Assembly (NCBI GenBank): GCA_017428585.1
Contig: JAFRQN010000297.1
Span: 1 to 13,119, forward strand
Direction of reading: 5' to 3'
From: Bacteroidota bacterium
GTDB taxonomy: Bacteria; Bacteroidota; Ignavibacteria; Kapaibacteriales; UBA2268
Length of the DNA: 13,119 bases
Shown piece by piece: positions 1 through 6,751 of the stretch. The notes beneath the pieces were generated by a model that was not told where the DNA came from, made no database searches, and saw only the letters and a program-made list of their open reading frames with translations. The translations under genes and the position numbers were made by a program. Position 1 is the stretch's first letter. Each line of letters starts with the position of its first letter.

Positions 1-860
1 ATACTGACAAAAATAGTAAAAATGGATCTACAGTTTCAAAAGATTATGAAGTTGTGGAAATTGATATTGATAAACTCACTACTAATCCATATCAGCCTCG
101 AAAAGAATTTGATGAAGAAAAATTAGAAGAATTAAAAACTTCTATTATCAAATATGGATTATTACAGCCAATTATTGTACGAGAAACAAATGACGGATTT
201 GAAATTGTAGCAGGAGAAAGACGTACAAAAGCTTGCAAACTTGCTGGTTTGAAAAAAATTCCTGCGAGGATAATATCTATAAAAGCAGATGCTGATAAAT
301 TAGAGCTTGCTCTTATTGAAAATATTCATAGAGATGATTTAAATCCTATAGAAGTTGCTCTTTCATATCAAATGCTGATAAAAGAGTTTAAGTATACCCA
401 AGAAACATTAGCTATAAAAATTGGAAAAGAACGTTCTACTGTTTCTAATATTCTTCGTTTATTAAAATTACCAGATAATATACAAAATTTATTATTGGAA
501 AATAAAATTTCAATGGGTCATGCTAAAGCCTTATTATCTTTAGATAATCATATACAAATGATTGCTGTTGCTAATGATATTATTGATAAAGATTTATCTG
601 TACGTGCAACAGAATCGCTTGTAAGAAATATCCAAAATAAAAATAAAAAATCTACTATAATATTAGGTTCTACTCCAATAGTTAAACAAAATGTTATCAA
701 TTCAGATATACATATTATGGTTCAGGAATGTCAAAATAAATTAAGAGAAAAATTTGGAACTAATGTTAAAATAGCATTAAAAAATGATAAAAGTGGAAAT
801 ATAAATATAGAGTTTTATTCCATAGAAGATCTAGAACGTCTTATTGATATAATAAATTAA
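1..860 (+). CDS. parB: ParB chromosome-partitioning protein, 5' end off the window
   Basis: ParB/Spo0J-family CTP-dependent DNA clamp that loads at parS sites and works with ParA in chromosome segregation; cytoplasmic, nucleoid-bound. The reading frame is open from base 3 to the stop at 858-860. A GTG at 54 could be taken as a start, but it is the second Val of a VVEIDID stretch typical of ParB interiors, so the true start lies upstream. Numbering from that GTG codon: NPYQPRKEF at 11-19, the CTP-binding GERR box at 54-57, ENIHRDDLNPIE at 89-100, a helix-turn-helix at about 115-140, a conserved region with MGHAKALLSL at 154-163, then a linker and a C-terminal dimerisation segment to 268. Only the N-terminal ParA-contacting segment, usually a few tens of residues, seems to be missing. 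parA is probably upstream, but this is inference. No convincing terminator follows. Confidence 0.93.
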   Translation, partial: TDKNSKNGSTVSKDYEVVEIDIDKLTTNPYQPRKEFDEEKLEELKTSIIKYGLLQPIIVRETNDGFEIVAGERRTKACKLAGLKKIPARIISIKADADKLELALIENIHRDDLNPIEVALSYQMLIKEFKYTQETLAIKIGKERSTVSNILRLLKLPDNIQNLLLENKISMGHAKALLSLDNHIQMIAVANDIIDKDLSVRATESLVRNIQNKNKKSTIILGSTPIVKQNVINSDIHIMVQECQNKLREKFGTNVKIALKNDKSGNINIEFYSIEDLERLIDIIN

Positions 861-1001
861 ATAATGATATAAAGTGCTTTTTGAGAAGAACACTATTAAT
901 ATATTTTTATTATATATGTAAAATGGTGTAGTGTGTTGATTTTTCTATATGTTTAGTTTAATTATACTTCATCATCATTTTTTATATTTAAAATAAAAAA
1001 G

Positions 1002-1075
1002 CGACCCCGACAGGAATCGAACCTGTGACACCAAGTTTAGGAAACTTGTGCTCTATCCTACTGAGCTACGGGGCC
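1002..1075 (-). tRNA. tRNA-Arg (anticodon CCT)
   Basis: The minus strand folds into a full cloverleaf of 74 nt. The acceptor stem is GGCCCCG/CGGGGTC with one G-T pair. The D arm is GCTC/GAGC, the anticodon stem CAAGT/ACTTG with loop TTCCTAA, and the T arm ACAGG/CCTGT with loop TTCGATT. The anticodon at loop positions 34-36 is CCT, reading AGG (Arg). The discriminator base is G, and 3' CCA is not encoded. The 5' end lies only 5 nt after the stop of the DUF494 gene on the same strand, so it is probably released from that mRNA by processing. A T-rich tract follows on the minus strand, but without a GC-containing hairpin. Confidence 0.96.
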
Positions 1076-1080
1076 AATAT

Positions 1081-1545
1081 TTAATTAACTTTATCATTAC
1101 TCATGAGTAAAGTTCGGCTTCCTGTATAATTAGAATCAGGAGCATCAAATAAAAATATAGCAATATATTGTTTTACCATATCTTCATTTATTTTTTTAAA
1201 ACCAAGAAATAATGCCTTTTCAATCATTAAATCAATATGTTCATTACTAATTAGATTTAATGCTTGTAATCTTGTTATAACATTAATAGCTTCTTTTGTA
1301 AACAATTCTGTTTCGTCTAAGGATATATATCTATATTTATTATTAGCACTTGATTGTAATTTCTTAAATTCACTATTTTCATCATTTAGTTTATCTGTCA
1401 TCCAGCTATATGCTGTTAGAATTTCATTTTCTGTGAATCCTTGTTTATATAGACATTTAAGATCAAATTTGTTTTTTGTGTTTTTGTTATTTGTCTTTAA
1501 TTGATAAACTAATCTAATTACTATTTCAACTATTCTTTCTGTCAT
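1081..1545 (-). CDS. DUF494 / Smg-family protein
   Basis: This 154-aa protein resembles the Smg (DUF494) family, whose molecular function is not established. The match is by recalled pattern: an N-terminal helix (IVEIVIRLVYQL), the segment LYKQGFTENEILTAYSWMTDKL corresponding to the family's 'GF...DI..AL.WL..L' region, ending with TRLQALNLISNEHIDLMIEKAL (family: 'Q.LNLETREMVIERAL') and AIFLFDAP near the C-terminus. I chose the ATG at 1545. A TTG nine bases further upstream (1554) is also in frame, but AGGA at 1557-1560 is better placed for the ATG. The gene overlaps the end of ybeY by 20 nt, implying translational coupling, and its stop is 5 nt before tRNA-Arg. Family assignment is probable; the role is unknown. 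Confidence 0.72.
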   Translation of the reverse strand: MTERIVEIVIRLVYQLKTNNKNTKNKFDLKCLYKQGFTENEILTAYSWMTDKLNDENSEFKKLQSSANNKYRYISLDETELFTKEAINVITRLQALNLISNEHIDLMIEKALFLGFKKINEDMVKQYIAIFLFDAPDSNYTGSRTLLMSNDKVN

Positions 1546-1972
1546 TATTTTCAAGTTCCTTCATATAGTTTAGATAAAAATCTTCTTTTTCATGCATAAT
1601 CTTCTTCTCTTCGTCCGTTTTATCATCGTATCCAAGTAGATGCAATAGACCATGAATAGAGTATCTTGCAAGTTCATTCTTACATGTAGTTTGATATTCT
1701 GTAGCATTTTCTAATGCTACACTAACACATACATATATTTCCCCTTCTAAAGGATCTTCTTCTAAACAAAAAGAAAGAACATCTGTTGCATAATCATGAT
1801 TTAAATATCTATAATTTAAATCATGTATTGAATCATTATCAGTGAAAATTAAATTAATACTTGCATTTGTTATATTGGCATCTTCTAAGATTTTTTTTAG
1901 TATATCTTGAATTTTTTTCCTTGCTATATATTTTTTATTACTATTATTAAAAATTTTAATAGTTGATGACAT
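1526..1972 (-). CDS. ybeY: YbeY endoribonuclease / rRNA maturation factor
   Basis: YbeY is a metal-dependent endoribonuclease family involved in 16S rRNA 3'-end maturation and ribosome quality control, cytoplasmic. The 148-aa length is normal. Family hallmarks visible are TDVLSF at 63-68 and the metal site HGLLHLLGYDD starting at His107. His107 and His111 are present, but the third ligand position of the H-x3-H-x5-H motif is Asp117 rather than His. From memory this substitution is usual in Bacteroidota YbeY, followed as here by a KT.EE...M..KED segment. The gene follows an unknown 148-aa gene on the same strand after 73 nt, and a TATATTTG box lies in that gap. Its 3' end overlaps the DUF494 gene. 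Identification is secure; whether the Asp form is catalytically equivalent is not visible from sequence. Confidence 0.93.
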   Translation of the reverse strand: MSSTIKIFNNSNKKYIARKKIQDILKKILEDANITNASINLIFTDNDSIHDLNYRYLNHDYATDVLSFCLEEDPLEGEIYVCVSVALENATEYQTTCKNELARYSIHGLLHLLGYDDKTDEEKKIMHEKEDFYLNYMKELENNDRKNS

Positions 1973-2030
1973 ATTTATTTGTGAATTTCTATATATTTTT
2001 ATTAATAAAATTTTTTATTTATACATATAA

Positions 2031-2038
2031 CAAATATA
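2031..2038 (-). promoter_or_regulatory. Putative -7 box TATATTTG for ybeY cluster
   Basis: On the minus strand this reads TATATTTG, a full match to the Bacteroidota -7 consensus TAnnTTTG. It is 59 bases upstream of the ybeY ATG and 7 bases past the stop of the preceding gene. The nearest upstream TTG (minus strand, 2054-2052) is only 13 bases away, shorter than the usual 17-23. Such boxes occur by chance fairly often in DNA this AT-rich. Confidence 0.4.
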
Positions 2039-2045
2039 CAAAAAT

Positions 2046-2492
2046 CTATTTGCAAATAAAAGTATTTTTATTATCAAATAAAGATAACTGTAAAGAAGAT
2101 AATAATAGAGCAGAATCTAATGTTTCAATATTAGTTTTAAATATATCTTTAGATATATTTGCAAAAATAGAAACTCCTTGATTTTTACTGATACTTAAGC
2201 AGGATATTTTATCATCTGTTTCTGAAAAAAAGAATATTTCGTCAGGAGATAATACTTCCATCTTTTGAATATTATGTAATTCATAATATCCATAAATAGT
2301 TTGAATAGAAGCTAATGTTACATATTTACCTTGGTATTCTATATTAGGATGTAAAGTAAAATATATAGAAGCATTATTTCTACTATCTTTTATTGTCCAT
2401 GTATAACTATCAGCTACAGATTCTGATTTTACATTTAAAGTATCTTCTATTATTTTTATTTTATTGATATCGAAATAATTAGATACATCCAT
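2046..2492 (-). CDS. Conserved-looking hypothetical protein, 148 aa
   Basis: I do not recognise this protein. It has no signal peptide or membrane segment, so it is probably cytoplasmic. The N-terminal third (MDVSNYFDINKIKIIEDTL) looks helical. Residues about 28-100 alternate hydrophobic and polar residues in a way that suggests beta strands (YTWTI, ASIYFTL, YVTLASIQTIYGYYEL, EIFFFSE), and the C-terminal 30 residues look helical. One Cys sits in the middle and one near the C-terminus. It is the first gene of a leftward run leading into ybeY, DUF494 and tRNA-Arg, and it is divergent from the T9SS cargo-dnaB pair. A small open frame on the opposite strand overlaps it but lacks coding character. 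The uninterrupted frame and normal start and stop argue that it is real. Confidence 0.65.
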   Translation of the reverse strand: MDVSNYFDINKIKIIEDTLNVKSESVADSYTWTIKDSRNNASIYFTLHPNIEYQGKYVTLASIQTIYGYYELHNIQKMEVLSPDEIFFFSETDDKISCLSISKNQGVSIFANISKDIFKTNIETLDSALLLSSLQLSLFDNKNTFICK

Positions 2493-2547
2493 ATTGACCT
2501 ATTTGTTAATTAATAATTTATTATTACTAATCTAATTAATACTTATT

Positions 2548-2584
2548 TAACATAAAAAAGTTTCTTTTTTTGTGTTATTTTTTT
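2548..2584. repeat. AT-rich inverted repeat with T tail, between divergent genes
   Basis: Arms at 2548-2559 and 2566-2577 can pair over 12 positions (TAACATAAAAAA against TTTTTTGTGTTA, one T-G wobble) around a 6-base loop, and seven T residues follow on the plus strand. It looks like a weak terminator, yet no rightward transcript is known to enter it. It may instead be a protein-binding palindrome or curved DNA in the divergent promoter region. The stem has very little GC, so its stability as RNA is doubtful. Confidence 0.4.
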
Positions 2585-2599
2585 ACATAAACAATTAAA

Positions 2600-2620
2600 T
2601 GTTAATATAATGTTAATATA
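2600..2620. repeat. Tandem direct repeat TGTTAATATA, 11-bp period
   Basis: The decamer TGTTAATATA occurs at 2600-2609 and again at 2611-2620, one base apart, so the two copies lie about one helical turn apart on the same DNA face. They sit just upstream of where the -33 element of the promoter at 2651 would be, a typical place for an activator or repressor site. Chance is a real alternative in such AT-rich sequence. Confidence 0.35.
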
Positions 2621-2650
2621 TTTTTTTATGGTTTTATTCTTAGCATTAAT

Positions 2651-2658
2651 TATATTTG
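2651..2658 (+). promoter_or_regulatory. Putative -7 box TATATTTG for T9SS cargo-dnaB operon
   Basis: TATATTTG matches the Bacteroidota -7 consensus TAnnTTTG. It lies 35 bases before the ATG at 2694, giving a short leader that includes a GGAG ribosome-binding site at 2683-2686. No exact TTG is found at the -33 spacing. Position and match support it moderately. Confidence 0.45.
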
Positions 2659-2693
2659 TATATGAAAATAATAAAATAATTTGGAGCTAATAA

Positions 2694-4370
2694 ATGAAAA
2701 GGAATTTGTGTAAATTAATAATATTATTTATTCCATGCTTGTTTTTATTTACTACTGTATGTCAAGCAAAATACTCAGAAAATCTGCTAAATGTCACTAA
2801 TCAAAAATTTACTGATGTTGGACTTGTAAAAACTATAGTGGATGAAGATGGAAAAACTTATATAGCCTGGCAGCAAGTTGAAATAGATGGTGCTGCCGAG
2901 GCAAAAGTTTCTATCTATTTACAATTACTGGATAAAACAGGTGAATTTTTGTGGGATGAGAATGGTTTGTTTATAGCTGATGTAAAAGGACTTAGTTCTA
3001 ATTTTAATGAAGATTTGAATTTATCAATAGCATCAGATGGTAATTTAATACTTTCTCATATTTCTTTACAAGATAGCAATGATGTAAAAGGTTTTACTAT
3101 TTATAAAATAAGTCCATATAAGCAAATTATATGGAAAAAGACTCAAAATGATGTTTTTATCAATTTATCGGCTTTCGGAATAATGCAATTTCATGTTACA
3201 ACTTCCGAGGATAATATAATTATTTGTACAACTACTTCAAATCAATCATATATTCAGATATTATCAAATGAAGGTGAAAGAAAATTAGTACAGGATATAG
3301 AAATAGATGCTTGTGTATATAATCCTATAATTGTACCTTGTATTGATAATTCTTTTGCTTGTGTATATAGATTATCAAAAACTTTGTTTGTTGATAAATA
3401 TACTACCACAGGCGAATTAATTTGGAAAGCTGTTTATGTTGGTAATGAAACTGCTGATAATTTAAATATAGAAAATACAACTTATGTATTTAGTGATAAT
3501 GATGGTGGGATTATTATAACTTGGGAATTTGATGGTAAAATCTATGTACAACGTATTGATTCAAATGGAAATAGATTATTTTCTAATGATGGTATAAATA
3601 TTTCTGTTGGCGATTCAGATATTCATCATGTAGCGGATGTAGATATAAAAAATAAAATAATACATATATCATGGGTATCTTCTTTATTAAATAAGAAAAC
3701 TATTGTTTTACAGCGTTTAGATTTTAATGGGAAAAAATTATATAATGATAATGGGTTAGTTCTAAAAAAATTGAACGATTTTGTTGATAATAAGCCTATT
3801 GCTATTGTACATATTCCTAATAAACGTGTACTTGTTTTTATTAAGTATAAAGAAGATCCAAAAGATATTTTTTCTAAAATGATTGCAATTAGGGCAGATG
3901 AGAATGAAACTATCTTTTGGGAAAAACAATTATATTCTCCATTATCAAATTTTTATAGTACAGCAGCAACAAAATTTTTTAATGATCAAGTTGTTTTAAC
4001 TTGGTGTGATGAGGATGTTTATGTAAATACTACATTTAATAAAACTATAAAAGCCGTTTGTATTAGTTATAATGGTATTATAGGTGTAGATGAATCTTCT
4101 ATTGTAAATTTAGCATCTGTATTTAGTTTTCCTAATCCAACAAATAATAATTTGAATTTAATTATAAATAATGAAAATAATTATCAGCATTTAAAAATTA
4201 AAATAGTTGATATAAATGGTATAACTGTTTATACTGATGATATTTATATAAATATGGGAAGAAATGTAATTCCATTAAACGTAAATAATCTTTTAATAGG
4301 TAGTTACATTATTTCTGTATATTCTGAGGATAATACATTATTGAATAAATTACAGATAATAAAGGAATAA
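2694..4370 (+). CDS. Secreted protein with type IX secretion C-terminal sorting domain
   Basis: This 558-aa protein is probably exported by Sec and then across the outer membrane by the type IX secretion system. Residues 1-25 form a signal peptide (basic start, hydrophobic core, VCQA cleavage site). Residues about 476-558 match a type A Por sorting domain: SFPNPTNNNLNL, then IKIVDINGITVY, GRNVIPLNVNNLLIGSYIISV and a C-terminal LNKLQIIKE. The body (about 40-465) contains recurring units of the form 'W...(I/V)..QR(L/I)D.NG..L(...)NG', clearest near residues 57-95, 275-304 and 325-356, suggesting a beta-propeller-like fold. No catalytic motif is visible, so adhesion or a structural role is only a guess. 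GGAG at 2683-2686 supports the start. dnaB follows after 3 nt, so they are probably cotranscribed. Confidence 0.82.
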   Translation: MKRNLCKLIILFIPCLFLFTTVCQAKYSENLLNVTNQKFTDVGLVKTIVDEDGKTYIAWQQVEIDGAAEAKVSIYLQLLDKTGEFLWDENGLFIADVKGLSSNFNEDLNLSIASDGNLILSHISLQDSNDVKGFTIYKISPYKQIIWKKTQNDVFINLSAFGIMQFHVTTSEDNIIICTTTSNQSYIQILSNEGERKLVQDIEIDACVYNPIIVPCIDNSFACVYRLSKTLFVDKYTTTGELIWKAVYVGNETADNLNIENTTYVFSDNDGGIIITWEFDGKIYVQRIDSNGNRLFSNDGINISVGDSDIHHVADVDIKNKIIHISWVSSLLNKKTIVLQRLDFNGKKLYNDNGLVLKKLNDFVDNKPIAIVHIPNKRVLVFIKYKEDPKDIFSKMIAIRADENETIFWEKQLYSPLSNFYSTAATKFFNDQVVLTWCDEDVYVNTTFNKTIKAVCISYNGIIGVDESSIVNLASVFSFPNPTNNNLNLIINNENNYQHLKIKIVDINGITVYTDDIYINMGRNVIPLNVNNLLIGSYIISVYSEDNTLLNKLQIIKE

Positions 4371-4373
4371 CCA

Positions 4374-5861
4374 ATGAAGTCCAAAAATGTAATAAAACAG
4401 TCAGAAGAACTTAGTAAATTGGTTGCTCACCAAGCACCTATGAATTATGATGCAGAGGTTTCCGTATTAAGTGCAATGATGCTTAGTCAGGAAGCTGTAT
4501 CTAAAGTTATAGGTATATTTGCAAATGATAATAATTTATCAAACAAAAGAAATTCTAAAGAAACTTCTGTTGTTTTTTATGATAAACGTAATAACGAAAT
4601 ATATAAAGCTATTTTAGCATTATATGAAAAAAATATTATTCCTGATATTGTTTCTTTACAGGATTATTTAAATGGACAAGGTACTTTAGAGTCAATTGGT
4701 GGAATTGGATATTTAGTTGAAGTTAGTAATAAAGTTTCTACTGCTGCTTATGTTGAAACTCATGCAAAACTTGTACAAGAATATTATTTTAGACGTTGTC
4801 TTATTGAATTAGCAGAAGATATATTGAGAAATAGTTATGATACCAGTACAGATATTTTAGATGAAATTGATAAAACAGAATCAAACGTATTTGCTATTGC
4901 AGAAAAAAGAATTCGAAAGAATTATAAGACTATGGATTTTTTGGCACAAGATGCTGTAAAACTTATACAAACTATACATGGAGAATTTAGTAATACTGAT
5001 GTTGTTACAACAGGTTTTGCTTTTTTAGATAATCTTTTAGGAGGTGGATTACAAAAATCTGAGTTAATAATATTAGCAGCCCGTCCATCAATGGGAAAAA
5101 CAGCCTTGGCATTATCTATATCATTAAATGCTGCTTTAGCAGATAAAAAAGTTGCTTTTTTTTCTTTAGAAATGGATAGCAAACAGCTTGTATTACGTAT
5201 GCTCAGTTCTATGACTATGCTTCCTCTTGGTAGAGTAGGTCAACGCTTATCGGACAAAGATTGGAAGAATATTGCAAGGTATGCAAGTAAGCTTAGAGAA
5301 TTGAAACTTTATTTTGATGATTCGTCTACATTATCTATTATGGAATTACGGTCTAAATGCAGAAGATTAAAAGCAGAACATCAAATAGATCTTATTGTTA
5401 TTGATTATCTTCAACTGCTTCAATCTATTAAAGCTGATAGTCGTGAACGTGAAGTAGCAATTATTTCTGCAACCTTAAAACAGATAGCTCGTGAACTTGA
5501 TGTGCCTGTTTTGGCATTAGCTCAGTTAAGTCGAGCTGTAGAAAATCGTACTGATAAAAGACCTTTACTATCTGATTTACGTGAATCTGGAAGTTTAGAG
5601 CAAGATGCTGATGTTGTTATGTTTATACATAGACCAGAATATTACGAAAAAAATACATCAACTATTGAAGCAAATAGCTGGAAAAATTTAGCTGAAATAA
5701 TAATAGCCAAACATAGGAATGGTCCAACAGGTATAGTTAATTTATCTTTTATTCCTGAATTTGTAAAATTTACAGAGAGAGATTCTCAAAGTAATATAGA
5801 GATGCCTGTACTGCCACCTGATGATTTTTCTAATAGTGTTAATCAAGATATTGAGTTTTAA
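4374..5861 (+). CDS. dnaB: Replicative DNA helicase DnaB
   Basis: DnaB is the hexameric ATP-driven helicase that unwinds DNA at the replication fork. The 495-aa product has the DnaB N-terminal domain (about 21-140, beginning APMNYDAEVSVLSAMM), a linker, and a RecA-like C-terminal domain. That domain carries Walker A ARPSMGKT at 236-243, FFSLEMD at 262-268, Walker B IVIDYLQLL at 341-349, SDLRESGSLEQDADVV at 400-415 and the KHRNGPTG arginine-finger segment at 446-453. The N-terminal domain seems to carry roughly 15 extra, Asn- and Ser-rich residues around 50-66 compared with common DnaB. No intein is present. AAAGGA at 4361-4366, inside the end of the upstream gene, is a good ribosome-binding site for the ATG at 4374. 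A strong hairpin terminator follows. Confidence 0.97.
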   Translation: MKSKNVIKQSEELSKLVAHQAPMNYDAEVSVLSAMMLSQEAVSKVIGIFANDNNLSNKRNSKETSVVFYDKRNNEIYKAILALYEKNIIPDIVSLQDYLNGQGTLESIGGIGYLVEVSNKVSTAAYVETHAKLVQEYYFRRCLIELAEDILRNSYDTSTDILDEIDKTESNVFAIAEKRIRKNYKTMDFLAQDAVKLIQTIHGEFSNTDVVTTGFAFLDNLLGGGLQKSELIILAARPSMGKTALALSISLNAALADKKVAFFSLEMDSKQLVLRMLSSMTMLPLGRVGQRLSDKDWKNIARYASKLRELKLYFDDSSTLSIMELRSKCRRLKAEHQIDLIVIDYLQLLQSIKADSREREVAIISATLKQIARELDVPVLALAQLSRAVENRTDKRPLLSDLRESGSLEQDADVVMFIHRPEYYEKNTSTIEANSWKNLAEIIIAKHRNGPTGIVNLSFIPEFVKFTERDSQSNIEMPVLPPDDFSNSVNQDIEF

Positions 5862-5862
5862 A

Positions 5863-5896
5863 TAAAAAAAAGATTCTGTTCAACAGAATCTTTTTT
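5863..5896. terminator. Bidirectional intrinsic terminator between dnaB and tRNA-Asn
   Basis: AGATTCTGT (5871-5879) pairs perfectly with ACAGAATCT (5883-5891) around a TCA loop. It is flanked by an A tract on the left (5863-5870) and a T tract on the right (5891-5896), so it can end dnaB transcription rightward and tRNA-Asn transcription leftward. Confidence 0.88.
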
Positions 5897-5900
5897 CTTG

Positions 5901-5974
5901 CTCCTGAGGAGGGACTTGAACCCCCGACCCTCTGATTAACAGTCAGATGCTCTAACCAGCTGAGCTACTCAGGA
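5901..5974 (-). tRNA. tRNA-Asn (anticodon GTT)
   Basis: The minus strand folds into a 74-nt cloverleaf. The acceptor stem TCCTGAG/CTCAGGA is perfectly paired, the D arm is GCTC/GAGC, and the anticodon stem is TCTGA/TCAGA with loop CTGTTAA, giving anticodon GTT (Asn). The T arm GGGGG/CCCTC has one G-T pair and loop TTCAAGT. The discriminator is G and CCA is not encoded. It has its own likely promoter upstream and the shared terminator immediately downstream. Confidence 0.97.
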
Positions 5975-5999
5975 ATTTTAAGCGTGAATTTATTAAATA

Positions 6000-6030
6000 C
6001 AAAAATAAACAATTTTTTAATAAATAACAA
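6000..6030 (-). promoter_or_regulatory. Putative promoter of tRNA-Asn (TTG-N20-TATTTTTG)
   Basis: On the minus strand TTG (6030-6028) is followed after 20 bases by TATTTTTG (6007-6000), matching the Bacteroidota TTG-N17-23-TAnnTTTG pattern in both elements and spacing. The tRNA 5' end at 5974 is 25 bases past the -7 box, a sensible short leader. Confidence 0.55.
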
Positions 6031-6058
6031 CAAAAAAATTAGATAATATATATATTAA

Positions 6059-6742
6059 CTATATATATTTTATTTTTTCTTCTGAAATATAAAAATCAAT
6101 AGCTTCATTTATAAAAGAATTAAATTCAAATGTTTTTTCGAATGATTGTACTATATAGTTAATAAGCCCTTTACTATATATAATATTTTTTGTTAATGGC
6201 TTATATAAGCAGTATGTTTTATATTTTAAGTATTCAGAATAATTTGTATTTATTGGAAACCCATTTGGAACATTTTTTAATTTTGCAGTATCAAATAAAA
6301 CAAAATCATTTGCTTTATTTAAGGAAGAAATAAATTTTTTTGGTTCTGCAGTAATAGCATTCCTTATTTCATTTAAAATTTTATTTTCCAAACTATAGGC
6401 TCCACTTGCTAAAAAACATGAATTATCTTCTTCAATATGAAAATAATATCCAGCATGACATGATTTTTTCCCATGTGGAGAGATAAAAATACCTATATGA
6501 GTTTTATATGGTGATTTATCTTTTGTAAATCTCAAATCTCTATTTATTCTATAAGTACATTCTGGTATTGTTAAATATTGGATTGATGAATCAAATTTAC
6601 TAATTTCATTTATTAGTTTTTCTGTAATTTCTGATATATAATTTTTTATTTCAAGATATTCTTGTTTATGTTCAGTGAACCATATTTTATTGTTATTATT
6701 TCTTAGATTATTTAAAAAATCTATAACTAATTTTATATTCAT
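6059..6742 (-). CDS. DUF2461 (TIGR02453) family protein
   Basis: This 227-aa protein clearly matches the DUF2461/TIGR02453 family, which is widespread and uncharacterised. Signatures are an N-terminal FLNNLRNNNNKIWF (9-22), corresponding to the family 'FL..L..NN..eWF'; RINRDLRF followed by KDKSPYKTHIG (65-84); and AGYYFHIEEDNSCFLASGAY (97-116), corresponding to 'agYYl.ie...sfl.gG.y'. Length is normal. There is no signal peptide, so it is probably cytoplasmic. It is the last gene of a leftward cluster, starting 9 nt after the stop of the Wzi-like gene, which suggests cotranscription but says little about function. The arginine-rich core and conserved aromatic residues suggest a ligand or nucleic-acid pocket, but that is speculation. 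Confidence 0.9.
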   Translation of the reverse strand: MNIKLVIDFLNNLRNNNNKIWFTEHKQEYLEIKNYISEITEKLINEISKFDSSIQYLTIPECTYRINRDLRFTKDKSPYKTHIGIFISPHGKKSCHAGYYFHIEEDNSCFLASGAYSLENKILNEIRNAITAEPKKFISSLNKANDFVLFDTAKLKNVPNGFPINTNYSEYLKYKTYCLYKPLTKNIIYSKGLINYIVQSFEKTFEFNSFINEAIDFYISEEKIKYI

Positions 6743-6751
6743 AGTGTTTTA

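Noticed and set aside
54..56. GTG as the start codon of parB
   Set aside because: The frame is open upstream to the window edge and the translation before it (KDYEVVEIDID) continues as ParB normally does; the gene is cut by the window, not started here.
868..893. Possible terminator hairpin after parB
   Set aside because: The arms around AGTGCTTT and AAGAACACT have a mismatch and a wobble, and no T run follows directly.
978..1000. TTTTTTAT/ATAAAAAA palindrome after tRNA-Arg
   Set aside because: The stem is only A-T pairs and would be unstable as RNA; expected by chance in such sequence, so not called as a terminator.
1963..2181. 72-codon open frame on the plus strand
   Set aside because: It overlaps the 148-aa minus-strand gene, has low-complexity Phe/Tyr/Ile content and shows no family resemblance.
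4922..5182. 86-codon minus-strand open frame inside dnaB
   Set aside because: It is fully inside the strongly conserved helicase domain and is its antisense shadow.
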